The notes under the pieces: generated by a model
The model's database searches: none
What the model saw: the letters and a program-made list of their open reading frames with translations, nothing else
Told to the model about the DNA's origin: nothing
Translations under genes and position numbers: made by a program
Part shown: positions 27,455 to 37,107 of the stretch, one piece after another
How positions within the stretch are numbered: position 1 is the stretch's first letter
Layout: every line of letters begins with the position of its first letter
Source of the DNA: Ruminobacter amylophilus
Lineage (GTDB): Bacteria > Pseudomonadota > Gammaproteobacteria > Enterobacterales > Succinivibrionaceae
DNA: 64,000 nucleotides
Direction: 5' to 3'
NCBI RefSeq assembly: GCF_900115655.1
Contig: NZ_FOXF01000001.1
Span: 62,001 to 126,000, forward strand

Positions 27455-29758
27455 CTAGAAGAGAGACCTGATGAAATCCCCCATTCTGTCATCGCTTTCC
27501 GTTTCAGTGTTGCAGTATCTTACGTCCTCTTCGTTTATCATATCCTCTCTTACAGGAAGCAGTACGAATCTGGAAACGTCGGTGCAGGTTTCAGGATCCA
27601 TTATGTAGCTGTCGGCTCCCTCCAGACTGAAGTACGCGTCTGCAATGCCTTCAGGAATGGCAGTTACCAGAGAATGAACTCCTCTGATGCTTAAGAATCT
27701 GTCATAAACCGGAAGAGCACCTGTGGCTCCCGTAAGATTGGTTTTGGTGTTGTCATCATTACCTACCCATACGGTTACCAGCTCATCATTATCAAAACCG
27801 CTGAACCATGAATCGATGCCGTCATTTGAAGTACCAGTCTTCCCTGCTATAACCGCATTGTACTTTTTCAGGGATCTGGCGGTACCGAATGAGGTTACAT
27901 TGGTCATACCGTAGATGGTCAGATAAGCGTCGCGGGGATCCAGCACCTGAACCTTGTCGGCCTGACTCTCGCGGTCGTATATGATGTCACTGCCGCGACG
28001 AACCACTCTGATCGCCGACAGCTGTCTGTAGGCACCTTCGGTCGCAATGGTGGCGTACATCTGGTTCACCTCTATCGGAGTCAGGGCGAAACTGCCCAGC
28101 AGAGTACTCGGAACGGCGTCTATTTCCTGTTCGATTCCTAGCCTGTGAATGGTATCGACCACCTTCTGTACTCCGACATTCATACCCACTCTTACCATTG
28201 GCACGTTAAGCGACTTGGCGAAGCCCTGATAAAGAGGAATCCACCCGCTGTAGGTACCGCTGAAGTTCTTCGGGCTCCAGTTCTGACCGTTGCGCATTTT
28301 TACGGTTACCGGAGCATCATGAACCATACTGCCGAGATGCCAGCCGTTACTGAACGCCGTCAGATAGGCGGCGGGCTTGACCAGGGAACCGACCTGACGG
28401 CGGGCCTTGGTTACACGGTTCATCCCCTGGAACTGCGGATCACTGCTGCCTACCACGGCAAGAATGTCACCGGTTCTCCAGTTGGAAACCACTACCGCAC
28501 TTTCAAGCTTTTTGGTTCTCTTGGCATTGAGTCTGCCAAGTTCTTCCTTAACAGCGGTGTTGGCGGCAAGCTGCACCTGTGGATCAAGACTGGTAAAAAT
28601 CACCAGTCCGTTGCTGTCGAGATAGTCATCACCGAGCTTTTTCTTCAGCTCATCCTTAAGAATACTGATGTATCCGGGTACCTTGATGATGGAAAAATTC
28701 TTGTCCTTGTCAACAATTCCCAGCGGTTTGGCGACGTAGTACTCATACTGTTTGTCAGTAAGCTTTCCAGCCTGCTTCATCAGGCTGAGCACCAGATTTC
28801 TTCTTTTTAGTGCGGCTTCAGGATGTCTGCGCGGATCATACTGGGAAGGACCTTTAACCATGCCTACAAGCAGAGCTACCTGATGCCAGTCCAGTTCGCT
28901 TACGGGAATCCCGAAATAGAAGTATGAGGCCAGACCGAAGCCGTAGATGTCCTTATTGGAATGCCCGAGATAGATTTCATTCAGATACATTTCCAGAATC
29001 TGGGATTTTTCATATCTGGCATCAACGATAATGGACATGAAAAGCTCTCTTACCTTTCGGTCAAGAGTCTTGTTGCTGCTTAAAAAGTAATTCTTAACCA
29101 GCTGCTGTGAGATGGTACTGCCGCCCTGAACCTTGCGACCGGCCCTGATGTTCACGAATATCGCTCTGAGAATCCCCTTGACGCTGATGCCGTGGTGACT
29201 GTAGAAATCCCTGTCTTCCACGTATATAAGAGTATCAATGAGTTTCTGCGGCACGTCATCGATGCTTATCAGCAGACGATCTTCCTCTCCGCTTGAGGAA
29301 AGACGTTCCAGAAGCACCGGATCCAGCTGAATGATATCAATGTTCTCACCTGTTGCCGCATCGGAAATGGAACTGATTCTGCTGTTTTTGAAAACTATGT
29401 GAATGGGACGGGATTCTTCCGGTCCGTAGGAGAAATTGAACGGTCTTCTGATAATGACCATATGCTCCTTGTTTCTGCTGGTTCCGTATTCCCCCGGATT
29501 TGCAGGATTGCTCACCTTGCGGTATTTCAAAAGGGTAAGTTCGTGTTCAAGCTGATCGAAGGTAATCTTCTGCTCCACAGTGAGCTCCAGCGGTCTGCTG
29601 TATACCACTGCGGGAGTTTTCCATTTCTGTTCCGCATCCAGACTGCTGCTTGAAATCACGACATAATAGTATGCACAGAGAATTGCGAAAATTACAGCAA
29701 GTACAAGTCCGAGCTTAAAACCCAGAGCTATCAGTTTACCGATAAATGATTTACTCAT
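27455..29758 (-). CDS. mrcB: Penicillin-binding protein 1B, bifunctional
   Basis: PBP1B polymerises lipid II and cross-links peptidoglycan in the periplasm. The 767-residue protein has an N-terminal membrane anchor (about 10-36) and a UB2H-like region (about 55-140) that in E. coli docks LpoB. The GT51 domain shows VEDRDFYSHHG with catalytic Glu181, GGSTISQQLVKN and ELDWHQVALLVGMVKGPS. The transpeptidase has RRQVGSLVKP with Ser458, SLNVPM and IAGKTGTSNDGIDSWF. AAGGA precedes the ATG. The UB2H domain and overall order are typical of gammaproteobacterial PBP1B. The cytoplasmic tail is shorter than in E. coli. Confidence 0.96.
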   Translation of the reverse strand: MSKSFIGKLIALGFKLGLVLAVIFAILCAYYYVVISSSSLDAEQKWKTPAVVYSRPLELTVEQKITFDQLEHELTLLKYRKVSNPANPGEYGTSRNKEHMVIIRRPFNFSYGPEESRPIHIVFKNSRISSISDAATGENIDIIQLDPVLLERLSSSGEEDRLLISIDDVPQKLIDTLIYVEDRDFYSHHGISVKGILRAIFVNIRAGRKVQGGSTISQQLVKNYFLSSNKTLDRKVRELFMSIIVDARYEKSQILEMYLNEIYLGHSNKDIYGFGLASYFYFGIPVSELDWHQVALLVGMVKGPSQYDPRRHPEAALKRRNLVLSLMKQAGKLTDKQYEYYVAKPLGIVDKDKNFSIIKVPGYISILKDELKKKLGDDYLDSNGLVIFTSLDPQVQLAANTAVKEELGRLNAKRTKKLESAVVVSNWRTGDILAVVGSSDPQFQGMNRVTKARRQVGSLVKPAAYLTAFSNGWHLGSMVHDAPVTVKMRNGQNWSPKNFSGTYSGWIPLYQGFAKSLNVPMVRVGMNVGVQKVVDTIHRLGIEQEIDAVPSTLLGSFALTPIEVNQMYATIATEGAYRQLSAIRVVRRGSDIIYDRESQADKVQVLDPRDAYLTIYGMTNVTSFGTARSLKKYNAVIAGKTGTSNDGIDSWFSGFDNDELVTVWVGNDDNTKTNLTGATGALPVYDRFLSIRGVHSLVTAIPEGIADAYFSLEGADSYIMDPETCTDVSRFVLLPVREDMINEEDVRYCNTETESDDRMGDFIRSLF

Positions 29759-30601
29759 GTTTCCTTACACCACTGTTTCGGGAAAGTGCCATCCGCACCG
29801 TTCCGAAATTGCTGCTGAAACCCGGCCGTTCCATCCGTTGTCAGATTTCAGAAGTTCTGTTTCGTAAAATCATACTTCCATGTAAATGCTTTGCTTCAGC
29901 AGAAACCTATCCCGCCGCACGCGTCCGGGAACCTTCCGAATATCTGCAGTCCGGACACCGTGACTGCAGTGCTGAACCGGGTAAAAATCAATCCTTAATC
30001 ATTACCCGAAAAATCCTTACAGGTCTCCCCGGCGGAACTGAACTCCGCCGGGGATAAAAAATCAGGTCACATTATATCATTTATGTAAAATTTGTTTACA
30101 AAATTAACAGGCTCGCCTCCGGTCGTCCTCGAACCGTCATAAATGATGAATCACTGCCGAAAGACGATGCAGAATGACAATATCCGGCAGATAAAAATTT
30201 TTCTAAAACATAACCTGCGTTCAAGTAATAAACATCTGTTTATGCAACATTTGACAAAGATCTATTTTTTTATAAAAAAACATTCAGATATGCATCAAAA
30301 TGAAAAAAAATAAAGTAATGGTTACCTGCTTTTCCTATAATACGGGATTTGAAAATTACGTTTATGTTGCTTTAAGTGACTGAAAAAACGCCTGTATCAT
30401 ATTTATGGAAAATAAATTGACATAAATCTTTGAATATATCCGACGAGTAATGTATATTCTAAAGAATTTATGTTGGTATGACTTGGGTACATTTATATCC
30501 GTGCTGTTTTCCATACGGTTAATTAAAAAGACGGACAATTCAGCACTGATACATCTGCCTTGTGCCTGGAGCAAAGGTATATACATTTTAGGAGAAAGAC
30601 T
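29759..30601. other. Divergent intergenic region between mrcB and dksA
   Basis: About 840 bp without a convincing gene. It includes a perfect 11-bp hairpin (30026-30054), AT-rich DNA with T- and A-tracts, and a TATAAT near 30337 upstream of dksA that lacks a strong -35. The dksA leader may therefore be long. Confidence 0.45.
30026..30054. other. Perfect GC-rich inverted repeat
   Basis: TCCCCGGCGGA (30026-30036) is exactly inverted at 30044-30054 around a 7-nt loop. Neither strand shows a T-tract after the stem, so it is not a classical terminator. No gene ends nearby on the plus strand, and mrcB starts 268 bp away on the minus strand. Confidence 0.6.
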
Positions 30602-31054
30602 ATGAGCGACAACAAGAATGATTTAATTGAGCTGAGTCCTCTGGCCATTGCCGGCTTAAAGCCTTATGAAGTGCAGCCCGGCGAAGAATATATGAACGAT
30701 AAGCAAAAAGCTCATTTCCGCAAGATTCTGGAAAGCTGGCGCGATCAATTGATGAATGAGGTTTCAAACACCGTTGATCACATGAACGATGAAACCACCA
30801 ACTTCCCTGACGATATCGACCGTGCTGCCCAGGAAGAAGAATTCTCTCTTGAATTAAGAATCAGAGACAGAGAAAGAAAGCTTATCAAGAAGATTGAAAA
30901 GACTATCCGCAAGCTTGACTCTGACGATTACGGTTACTGCGACGACTGTGGCGAAGAAATCGGCATTAAGCGTCTTGAAGCCCGCCCTACCGCCGATCTC
31001 TGCATCAACTGCAAGCACATCGCTGAAATCAAGGAAAAGCAGGGCGCAAAATAA
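30602..31054 (+). CDS. dksA: RNA polymerase-binding transcription factor DksA
   Basis: DksA binds the secondary channel of RNA polymerase and works with ppGpp in the stringent response. The 150-residue protein (E. coli 151) has the coiled coil and its tip motif [13 protein letters not shown] (the conserved Asp-x-x-Asp-x-Ala). Its C-terminal zinc finger reads [18 protein letters not shown]...LCINCKHI. The ATG at 30602 has AGGAG seven bases upstream; an earlier in-frame ATG adds a non-homologous leader. gluQ starts 3 bp after its stop, the usual gammaproteobacterial pair. Confidence 0.98.
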   Translation: MSDNKNDLIELSPLAIAGLKPYEVQPGEEYMNDKQKAHFRKILESWRDQLMNEVSNTVDHMNDETTNFPDDIDRAAQEEEFSLELRIRDRERKLIKKIEKTIRKLDSDDYGYCDDCGEEIGIKRLEARPTADLCINCKHIAEIKEKQGAK

Positions 31055-31057
31055 TAT

Positions 31058-31924
31058 ATGTCCCCTTATCACGGGCGTTTTGCTCCTTCACCGAGTGGCA
31101 GGCTGCACTTTGGTTCACTGGTTGCCGCCACCGGTAGTTATCTTCGTGCCAGAAGCCTTAACGGCTTCTGGCATCTTCGTATTGAAGACATCGACACCAC
31201 CAGATGCAGACAGGAACACAGTGACAGCATCCTGAGGGATCTTGAACTCCTGGGCTTTGAACATGACGGTCCCGTACTGTATCAGACCGAAAGACTTGAT
31301 TTTTACAGGGAATGTCTCGACAGGCTCACGGAAAATCATCAGACCTATTACTGCAACTGCACCAGAGCCGACATCCGCAGAATGGGAGGAGTCTACAACG
31401 GTCACTGCAGAAATCTGAACCTTCCCGATGCCGTGAACCACAGCGTGCGTCTCAAAAACACCACCTATGTTTCCGAATACCGTGATGAAATCCGGGGAAC
31501 TGTAAAAAATCCGACATCAGACATTCCCGACATTGTCCTCCGCCGCCGTGACGGTCTCTATGCCTACAATCTTGTCTGCATACTTGATGATCTTGATACC
31601 GGCATAACGGAAGTGGTCAGAGGCTCGGATCTGCTCTATGACACCTTCGCCCAGATATCCTTCATAAAGGAGCTGAAGGGAAATGTGCCTGCATACGCGC
31701 ATCTTCCTCTGGCCATGGAAGATCCTGAACACAAATACTCCAAACAGAATCATGCCGCTCCGATTGACATGGCACATGCGTCAGAGCTTCTGGTAAAGGC
31801 CGTAAAATTCTTGGGACAGGACATTCCTGATGAATTTGTGCATGAAAAACCGGCCGACATTTTAAAATATGCCGTAAGCACCTTCTCTCTTGAAAAAATC
31901 TCTCCGGACAGCCGAATAGTCTGA
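31058..31924 (+). CDS. gluQ: Glutamyl-Q tRNA(Asp) synthetase
   Basis: GluQ activates glutamate and attaches it to queuosine in the anticodon of tRNA(Asp). It is a truncated glutamyl-tRNA synthetase without an anticodon-binding domain. The 288-residue protein has GRFAPSPSGRLHFGSLVAA (HIGH-type motif as LHFG), zinc-site residues around YYCNCTRADI and NGHCR, VVRGSDLL, and KYSKQN as the KMSKS counterpart. Length fits the family (about 300). It directly follows dksA and shares its transcript. Its presence implies the organism makes or salvages queuosine. Confidence 0.95.
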   Translation: MSPYHGRFAPSPSGRLHFGSLVAATGSYLRARSLNGFWHLRIEDIDTTRCRQEHSDSILRDLELLGFEHDGPVLYQTERLDFYRECLDRLTENHQTYYCNCTRADIRRMGGVYNGHCRNLNLPDAVNHSVRLKNTTYVSEYRDEIRGTVKNPTSDIPDIVLRRRDGLYAYNLVCILDDLDTGITEVVRGSDLLYDTFAQISFIKELKGNVPAYAHLPLAMEDPEHKYSKQNHAAPIDMAHASELLVKAVKFLGQDIPDEFVHEKPADILKYAVSTFSLEKISPDSRIV

Positions 31925-31962
31925 ACAGTCCTCTAACCGTCAGTAATCAGTTCCATTACACC

Positions 31963-32002
31963 AAAAAAAAGCCCCGGAATTTCATGCCGAAACTCCGGGG
32001 GC
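31963..32002 (-). terminator. Rho-independent terminator of ychF
   Basis: On the minus strand CCCCGGAGTTTC pairs with GAAATTCCGGGG (one wobble) over a 5-nt loop and runs into eight Ts. It may also slow transcription from gluQ on the other strand. Confidence 0.9.
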
Positions 32003-32022
32003 GTGCCTGTCATGACAGGCAC
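32003..32022. other. Perfect 20-bp palindrome next to the ychF terminator
   Basis: GTGCCTGTCATGACAGGCAC is its own reverse complement. It lies between the ychF stop (32039) and the terminator. It may simply be a second transcript-end hairpin, or a protein-binding site. Confidence 0.6.
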
Positions 32023-32038
32023 ATGCATGCGTCGGTAA

Positions 32039-33136
32039 TTACTTTTTAACGTTGAAGAGGAAGGTAATTACGTCACCGTCCTGAACAACATAGTCCTTAC
32101 CTTCAGCTCTCATCTTGCCTGCTTCCTTGGCACCGGCTTCACCGTTGTAGGTGATATAGTCGTCATAGCTGATGGTATTGGCTCTGATGAAGCCCTTTTC
32201 AAAGTCGGTGTGAATCTTACCTGCCGCCTTAGGAGCGGTAGCACCTACAGGAATTGTCCATGCACGTACTTCCTTTTCACCAGCGGTGAAGTAGGTATGA
32301 AGCTTGAGAAGCTTGTAGCCTGCTCTGATTACACGGTTAAGACCAGGTTCTTCAAGGCCGAGGCTTTCAAGGAATTCCTGACGTTCATCGTCTTCCATTG
32401 AAGCGAGGTCTGATTCAACAGCCGCACATACAGGAACAACAACAGCGCCTTCCTTGTCTGCGATAGCCTGAACTTCGTCAAGGTACTTGTTGTTGGTAAA
32501 GCCGTCTTCAGCTACGTTTGCAATGTACATTGTAGGCTTCAGGGTAAGGAAGTTGCATTCACGGATTAAGGCCTTTTCCTCATCGGTAAGGTCAAGGGTC
32601 AGCAGCTTCTTGCAGTCATTGAGTACAGGAAGACATTTTTCGAGAACCTTTAAGGAAGCCTGGGCATCCTTGTCACCGCCCTTTGCCTTCTTCTCAAGAC
32701 GATGAATTGCCTTTTCACAGGTATCAAGGTCAGCAAGGGCAAGTTCGGTATTGATGACTTCAATATCTTCTGAAGGATTAATCTTACCGCTTACGTGAAT
32801 GATGTTCGGATCTTCAAAGCAGCGGACAACATGAGCAATGGCGTCGGTTTCCTTGATGTTCATAAGGAACTTGTTACCTAAACCTTCACCGTTTGACGCA
32901 CCCTTTACCAGACCGGCGATATCAACGAATTCCATTGCTGTCGGAACAATCTTTAAAGGCTTGTCGATTTTTGCCAGTGCATTGAGTCTCGGATCCGGTA
33001 CAGGAACTACACCGGTATTTGGTTCAATTGTACAGAACGGAAAATTTGCAGCTTCAATACCAGCCTTGGTTAATGCATTAAACAGTGTTGATTTACCAAC
33101 GTTAGGTAAACCTACAATACCACAATTAAACCCCAT
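32039..33136 (-). CDS. ychF: Redox-regulated ribosome-associated ATPase YchF
   Basis: YchF (OLA1-like) is an Obg-related P-loop protein that prefers ATP and binds ribosomes. The 365-residue protein starts [21 protein letters not shown] and continues [14 protein letters not shown] and [20 protein letters not shown]. It ends in a TGS-like domain ([26 protein letters not shown]). Length equals E. coli YchF (363). AGGAG lies nine bases before the ATG. It starts 18 bp after the pth stop, the usual pth-ychF operon. Confidence 0.97.
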   Translation of the reverse strand: MGFNCGIVGLPNVGKSTLFNALTKAGIEAANFPFCTIEPNTGVVPVPDPRLNALAKIDKPLKIVPTAMEFVDIAGLVKGASNGEGLGNKFLMNIKETDAIAHVVRCFEDPNIIHVSGKINPSEDIEVINTELALADLDTCEKAIHRLEKKAKGGDKDAQASLKVLEKCLPVLNDCKKLLTLDLTDEEKALIRECNFLTLKPTMYIANVAEDGFTNNKYLDEVQAIADKEGAVVVPVCAAVESDLASMEDDERQEFLESLGLEEPGLNRVIRAGYKLLKLHTYFTAGEKEVRAWTIPVGATAPKAAGKIHTDFEKGFIRANTISYDDYITYNGEAGAKEAGKMRAEGKDYVVQDGDVITFLFNVKK

Positions 33137-33154
33137 TTATATATACTCCTAAAA

Positions 33155-33742
33155 TTAACGAACTGCCTTGAAGCCATTCAGCTGATTGGTGGCTTTGGCA
33201 ATATTCTGGGTAAACAGCACACCGATTGAATCCAGAGCAGCCTTCTGAGCCTGTTCTATCAGCTCAGCCTCTGCCTTCGGCGGTTTGCCCAGTACAAAAT
33301 TAATCATTTCCGCTCTGGTGGCGGGCTTGCCTATACCAATGCGTAATCTGTGAAAATTCTGACAGTTTCCCAGACAGGCGATAATGCTCTTGAGACCGTT
33401 GTGACCTCCAGGACCGCCGCCCAGTTTGAACTTTGCCACTCCCGGAGGAATATCCAGCTCATCATGAATAACCAGAATCTCTTCAGGCTTGATTTTGAAG
33501 AAATTGGCCAGAGGACCGATACAGTCCCCGCTTTTATTCATGTAGGTAGTCGGGAAAACCAGTCTTACTTCCTGACCTTCAATCATTCCGCGGCCGATTT
33601 CACCGTTATACTTGCTGTCAGGTCTGATGCTTATACCGTATTTATCGGCAATCATATTCAGCACGTCAACACCCATGTTGTGTCTGCTGTGCGCATATTC
33701 ATTGCCCGGATTACCAAGTCCGGCAATCAATCTAATAGTCAT
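33155..33742 (-). CDS. pth: Peptidyl-tRNA hydrolase
   Basis: Pth frees tRNA from peptidyl-tRNA that drops off ribosomes. The 195-residue protein has RLIAGLGNPGNEYAHSRHNMG (catalytic His), FPTTYMNKSG, LVIHDELDIPPG and GGGPGGHNGLKSI. The ATG at 33742 has GAGGA close upstream. An ATG 24 bases earlier lies inside the tail of a terminator hairpin and has no ribosome site. ychF follows in an operon. A terminator-like hairpin just upstream (33754-33789) may limit read-through from panD. Confidence 0.96.
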   Translation of the reverse strand: MTIRLIAGLGNPGNEYAHSRHNMGVDVLNMIADKYGISIRPDSKYNGEIGRGMIEGQEVRLVFPTTYMNKSGDCIGPLANFFKIKPEEILVIHDELDIPPGVAKFKLGGGPGGHNGLKSIIACLGNCQNFHRLRIGIGKPATRAEMINFVLGKPPKAEAELIEQAQKAALDSIGVLFTQNIAKATNQLNGFKAVR

Positions 33743-33753
33743 GGAATCCTCTG

Positions 33754-33789
33754 AAAAAACAGGCATAGTCAGTTAATGATCATGCCTGT
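33754..33789 (-). terminator. Terminator between panD and pth, possible attenuator
   Basis: On the minus strand ACAGGCAT (complement of 33782-33789) pairs with ATGCCTGT (complement of 33759-33766) over 15 nt and is followed by six Ts. The T-run ends only a few bases before the pth ribosome site, so the hairpin is in the pth leader. Confidence 0.75.
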
Positions 33790-33812
33790 AAACAAATGAA
33801 AAAGCCGAATTA

Positions 33813-34193
33813 TCAGCCTAACTGTACCGGAATGTCCTTACTGGTACGAACGATATCATTCTTTTCGTTAAGGTATACGAGACTTGGCTTGTGATCCTTA
33901 ACTTCACTCTCATCAAAAATACCGTAGGCACAGATAATAACCTTATCACCGACGGCTGCCATTCTGGCTGCAGCGCCGTTTAAGGAAATCACCTTTGAGC
34001 CTCTTTCGGCAGCGATTGCATAGGTATGAAATCTGGCGCCGTTTTCTACAACATAGATATCAATCTGTTCATGCTCTGCAATGCCGGCAGCATCTAAAAG
34101 ATCCAAATCAATGCCGCAGGAACCTTCGTAGTTTAATACGGAGTGAGTAACCCTGGCCTGATGAAGCTTACCTCTGAGTAAAATCCTTTGCAT
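33813..34193 (-). CDS. panD: Aspartate 1-decarboxylase PanD
   Basis: PanD makes beta-alanine for pantothenate. It is a pyruvoyl enzyme made as a proenzyme that cleaves itself at Gly-Ser; here YEGSCGIDLDLLDAAGI shows the site at Gly24-Ser25. It also has GARFHTYAI and LNGAAARMAAVGDKVII. The 126 residues match E. coli PanD. It lies apart from panB and panC, which are 1-3 kb further on, and is separated from pth by a terminator. Confidence 0.97.
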   Translation of the reverse strand: MQRILLRGKLHQARVTHSVLNYEGSCGIDLDLLDAAGIAEHEQIDIYVVENGARFHTYAIAAERGSKVISLNGAAARMAAVGDKVIICAYGIFDESEVKDHKPSLVYLNEKNDIVRTSKDIPVQLG

Positions 34194-34734
34194 TTTGTTA
34201 CCTTACCTTATGCATGGAAAAATGATATTTTTACTAAATAGACTCCCTGCTGATACAGCATCAAATCATTTAATAAAAACATCACACTTCAATATTTATC
34301 GATTATAAAAAAAGCACATTCATGGAAAACACCTGTTTTTCCGCCTTAACCTGAGCGTTTTAAGGTTATCTGTCCCCTGAAAACAAAACGGAATTTTCCA
34401 AAATTGTGCACATTATATATTAATCGACACTTATAAACAGCTAAAAATTGATTTTTTGACAAATTAAAAAATCATTTTTCCCCTGTTCACGGATATGACA
34501 GTCAAAACCGGCCGGAGGTTCATGCTCTTTAAGAACTTCAGCGGGACTCCGATATAAAAATTTTCTAATTCTCATGATAAACTTAAAAGTTTTTATTACC
34601 AATTCTTGAAAATAAACTGAGATATAAGCCAAAATGACCATGTCTGTATTATTAACTATTTTCAGACCGGTTTACATGCATAAAACCTGCAGTGAAAGAT
34701 CAGACTTTTTTAATTCAATGTTAAGAGGACTAAT
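34194..34734. other. Divergent intergenic region between panD and the DUF1508 gene
   Basis: About 540 bp without a convincing gene. A TATAAT on the minus strand near 34305-34310 could serve panD but its -35 is poor. Several A/T tracts are present. Confidence 0.4.
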
Positions 34735-35103
34735 ATGGGCAAGTTTGTTATCAGGGAAACCAAAACAGGTGTCAAATTTGATTTGAAAGCCACCAACGGT
34801 GAAGTTATTCTTACATCTGAAGTTTATTCAGGAGAAGCAGCCTGCAAAAAGGGCATCGAAAGCGTAAAGAAGAACGCTCCTGCGGCCGCCGTTGAAAATC
34901 AGACCGTTGAAGGTTATACCGTTCAGAAGCATCCTAAATTTGAAATCTATGCCGACAAAGCCGGTGAATTCCGTTTCAGACTGAAGGCAACCAACGGTGA
35001 AATCATCGGGGTAAGTGAAGGCTACAAAGCCCTTAAGAGTGCGGAAAACGGCATTGCCAGTGTTCAGAAGAACGCACCTGATGCCGAAGTCGTTAAAGAA
35101 TAA
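34735..35103 (+). CDS. DUF1508 (YegP-like) protein
   Basis: The 122-residue protein is two copies of the DUF1508 fold. The first copy has FVIRETKTGVKFDLKATNGEVILTSEVYSG...GIESVKKNAP; the second has FEIYADKAGEFRFRLKATNGEIIGVSEGY...GIASVQKNAP. The family (UPF0339, E. coli YegP) is small and cytoplasmic, with no established role. AAGAGGA precedes the ATG and a strong bidirectional terminator follows. It is monocistronic. Confidence 0.9.
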   Translation: MGKFVIRETKTGVKFDLKATNGEVILTSEVYSGEAACKKGIESVKKNAPAAAVENQTVEGYTVQKHPKFEIYADKAGEFRFRLKATNGEIIGVSEGYKALKSAENGIASVQKNAPDAEVVKE

Positions 35104-35157
35104 TAAAGCTGAGTAATCTCAAAACTCACAATACTGATTATCATTTATTATGAACAG

Positions 35158-35193
35158 AAAAGCCGGAACCTGAAAAACAGGTACCGGCTTTTT
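35158..35193. terminator. Bidirectional terminator between the DUF1508 gene and panC
   Basis: AAAAGCCGG-A-ACCTG pairs with CAGGT-A-CCGGCTTTTT over a 5-nt loop. A-tract and T-tract flank the stem on both strands, so it can serve both converging genes. Confidence 0.9.
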
Positions 35194-35212
35194 CAGTTAC
35201 GATATCCAACCG

Positions 35213-36073
35213 TTAGATCTGTCTGTCTACAACCAGATTGTCAATCAGACGAACCTTGCCGAGATATGCGGAAGCAAGAATAACCACCTTCTTTGAACCG
35301 GCGATTTCCGGATTAAGAGTCAGAGCGTCAACAACTGTAATGTCATCGGTTCTGAATCCCTTGTTGTCCAGAAGGTTGCAGGTTTCGTCAACCAGCCTGT
35401 TAACTTCATCGAGTGTTTTGGCGGTAACCAGCTTTTCAGCCAGAGCCTTAAGAGACTTGTTAAGAAGCGGAGCAATGGATCTTTCTGCCTGATTGAGAAG
35501 ATTGTTGCGTGATGAATAGGCGAGACCGTCTTCGTAACGAACGATAGGTACTTCCACAATCTTCAGCTGGAAATTGAGATCCCTTACCATTTCCTTGATT
35601 AAGGCAACCTGCTGATAGTCCTTGAGACCGAAACATGCGAAATCAGGCTGAACAATATTGAAGAGCTTGCTCACAACTGTGGCAACACCTCTGAAATGAC
35701 CTGGTCTTAAAGCACCTTCGAGACTGTTGCATAAATCAGGTACTTCAATATATGACTGGAAGTTAAGTCCCTGAGGATACATGATTTCGGGAGTTGGAGT
35801 GAATACGGCGTCAACACCCGCCTTTTCCAGAAGAGCAAGGTCGTTTTCAAGGGTACGCGGATAGCTTTTCAGATCCTCAGCCCTGTCGAACTGCATAGGG
35901 TTAACGAATACGCTTACCACTACCCTGTCAGCAACTTTTTTGGCTTCTTCAACAAGAGCGAGATGCCCGCAGTGAAGATTACCCATGGTAGGAACCAGAG
36001 CAATGGTCTTAAGTTCCTTCTTAAAGCCTACAACTATATCTCTTATTTCTGTAATACTGTTAGCAACTTTCAT
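35213..36073 (-). CDS. panC: Pantothenate synthetase PanC
   Basis: PanC joins pantoate and beta-alanine with ATP to form pantothenate. The 286-residue protein shows VPTMGNLHCGHLALV (HxGH nucleotidyl motif), VSVFVNPMQFDRAEDLKSYPRT, FRGVATVVSKLFNIVQPDFACFGLKDYQQ and SSRN near 195. Length fits E. coli (283). AGAAG lies six bases before the ATG. It follows panB by 68 bp on the same strand. Confidence 0.97.
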   Translation of the reverse strand: MKVANSITEIRDIVVGFKKELKTIALVPTMGNLHCGHLALVEEAKKVADRVVVSVFVNPMQFDRAEDLKSYPRTLENDLALLEKAGVDAVFTPTPEIMYPQGLNFQSYIEVPDLCNSLEGALRPGHFRGVATVVSKLFNIVQPDFACFGLKDYQQVALIKEMVRDLNFQLKIVEVPIVRYEDGLAYSSRNNLLNQAERSIAPLLNKSLKALAEKLVTAKTLDEVNRLVDETCNLLDNKGFRTDDITVVDALTLNPEIAGSKKVVILASAYLGKVRLIDNLVVDRQI

Positions 36074-36141
36074 AAAGCACTTCTTTTTTTGTATTTTCCG
36101 TTCAACAAAAATTTACGGGGCTTTTGACCTGATGTCCCGTC

Positions 36142-36930
36142 TTATTTAAAACTCTGTTCGTCTGCAGGATACTGACCTGATTCAACCATTGAAATATAAA
36201 GTTTTACCGCATCGGTTACATTACCGGTTTCCTTAAGGAAGTTAAAGGCAAACTTAGGAGTGTGTCCCACGGTAAATCCAAGAGCGTCATGCATTACCAG
36301 AACCTGACCGTCCGTCTGGTTACCGGCACCGATGCCGATTACCGGAATGCTGAGTTCTGAAGTGATTCTGGCTGCAAGATCCTTTGGCACGCATTCAAGT
36401 ACAATCATTGAAGCACCTGCATCAGCCACGGCAAAACAGTCATCAATCAGACGCTGCGCCGCATCACCTCTTCCCTGAACCTTGTATCCGCCGAAGACAT
36501 TCACTGACTGCGGGGTAAGACCGAGGTGACCGCATACGGGAACACCGTTATTGACTAATGTGCGGATGCCGTCCTTAAGGAAAGCGCCGCCTTCAATCTT
36601 CACCACATTGGCACCGGCACGCATAAGTTTTGCGGCATTGGCGCACATTGAGGCGGTATCACAGCAGGTCATGAAAGGCATGTCCGCAAGTATAAGGGCA
36701 TTTGTAACACCGCGTCTTACGCAGGCGGTGTGATAGGCCATGTCATCAATGGTAACGGCCACTGTACTGTCACGTCCCTGAATGGTCATTCCCAGTGAAT
36801 CACCGATAAGAATCGCACTGATACCGGCCTCATCAAATATACGAGCAAAAGTTGCATCATATGCAGTGATGGTTGCGAATTTCTTGTGTTCATCCTTGAG
36901 CTTCTTCAAGGTTGAAACCGTAATACTCAT
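36142..36930 (-). CDS. panB: 3-methyl-2-oxobutanoate hydroxymethyltransferase PanB
   Basis: PanB adds a hydroxymethyl group from methylene-tetrahydrofolate to ketoisovalerate, the first committed step to pantoate. The 262-residue protein has [28 protein letters not shown] (metal-binding Asp), [21 protein letters not shown] and [19 protein letters not shown]. Length matches E. coli (264). GGAGG precedes the ATG. A probable promoter with an extended -10 lies 100 bp upstream. Confidence 0.97.
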   Translation of the reverse strand: MSITVSTLKKLKDEHKKFATITAYDATFARIFDEAGISAILIGDSLGMTIQGRDSTVAVTIDDMAYHTACVRRGVTNALILADMPFMTCCDTASMCANAAKLMRAGANVVKIEGGAFLKDGIRTLVNNGVPVCGHLGLTPQSVNVFGGYKVQGRGDAAQRLIDDCFAVADAGASMIVLECVPKDLAARITSELSIPVIGIGAGNQTDGQVLVMHDALGFTVGHTPKFAFNFLKETGNVTDAVKLYISMVESGQYPADEQSFK

Positions 36931-37031
36931 AAAAGCCTCCGTATCAGTTTTTCATTTAGAAACAACTGCAGAACATATACGATTCTGAAAATATTGAACA
37001 ATAACCGACCCGTGCCGGTTAACGACGCTAA

Positions 37032-37040
37032 ATTATAGCA
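37032..37040 (-). promoter_or_regulatory. Extended -10 promoter upstream of panB
   Basis: On the minus strand TGCTATAAT is a perfect extended -10. The -35 is weak. Transcription would start near 37025, giving a leader of about 95 nt for panB-panC. Confidence 0.5.
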
Positions 37041-37107
37041 CAGCTGACCGCACAAAAAATCACAGAATTACGCAGAAAACTTTTTAATCGTCAAAGATTA
37101 TAGCAGG

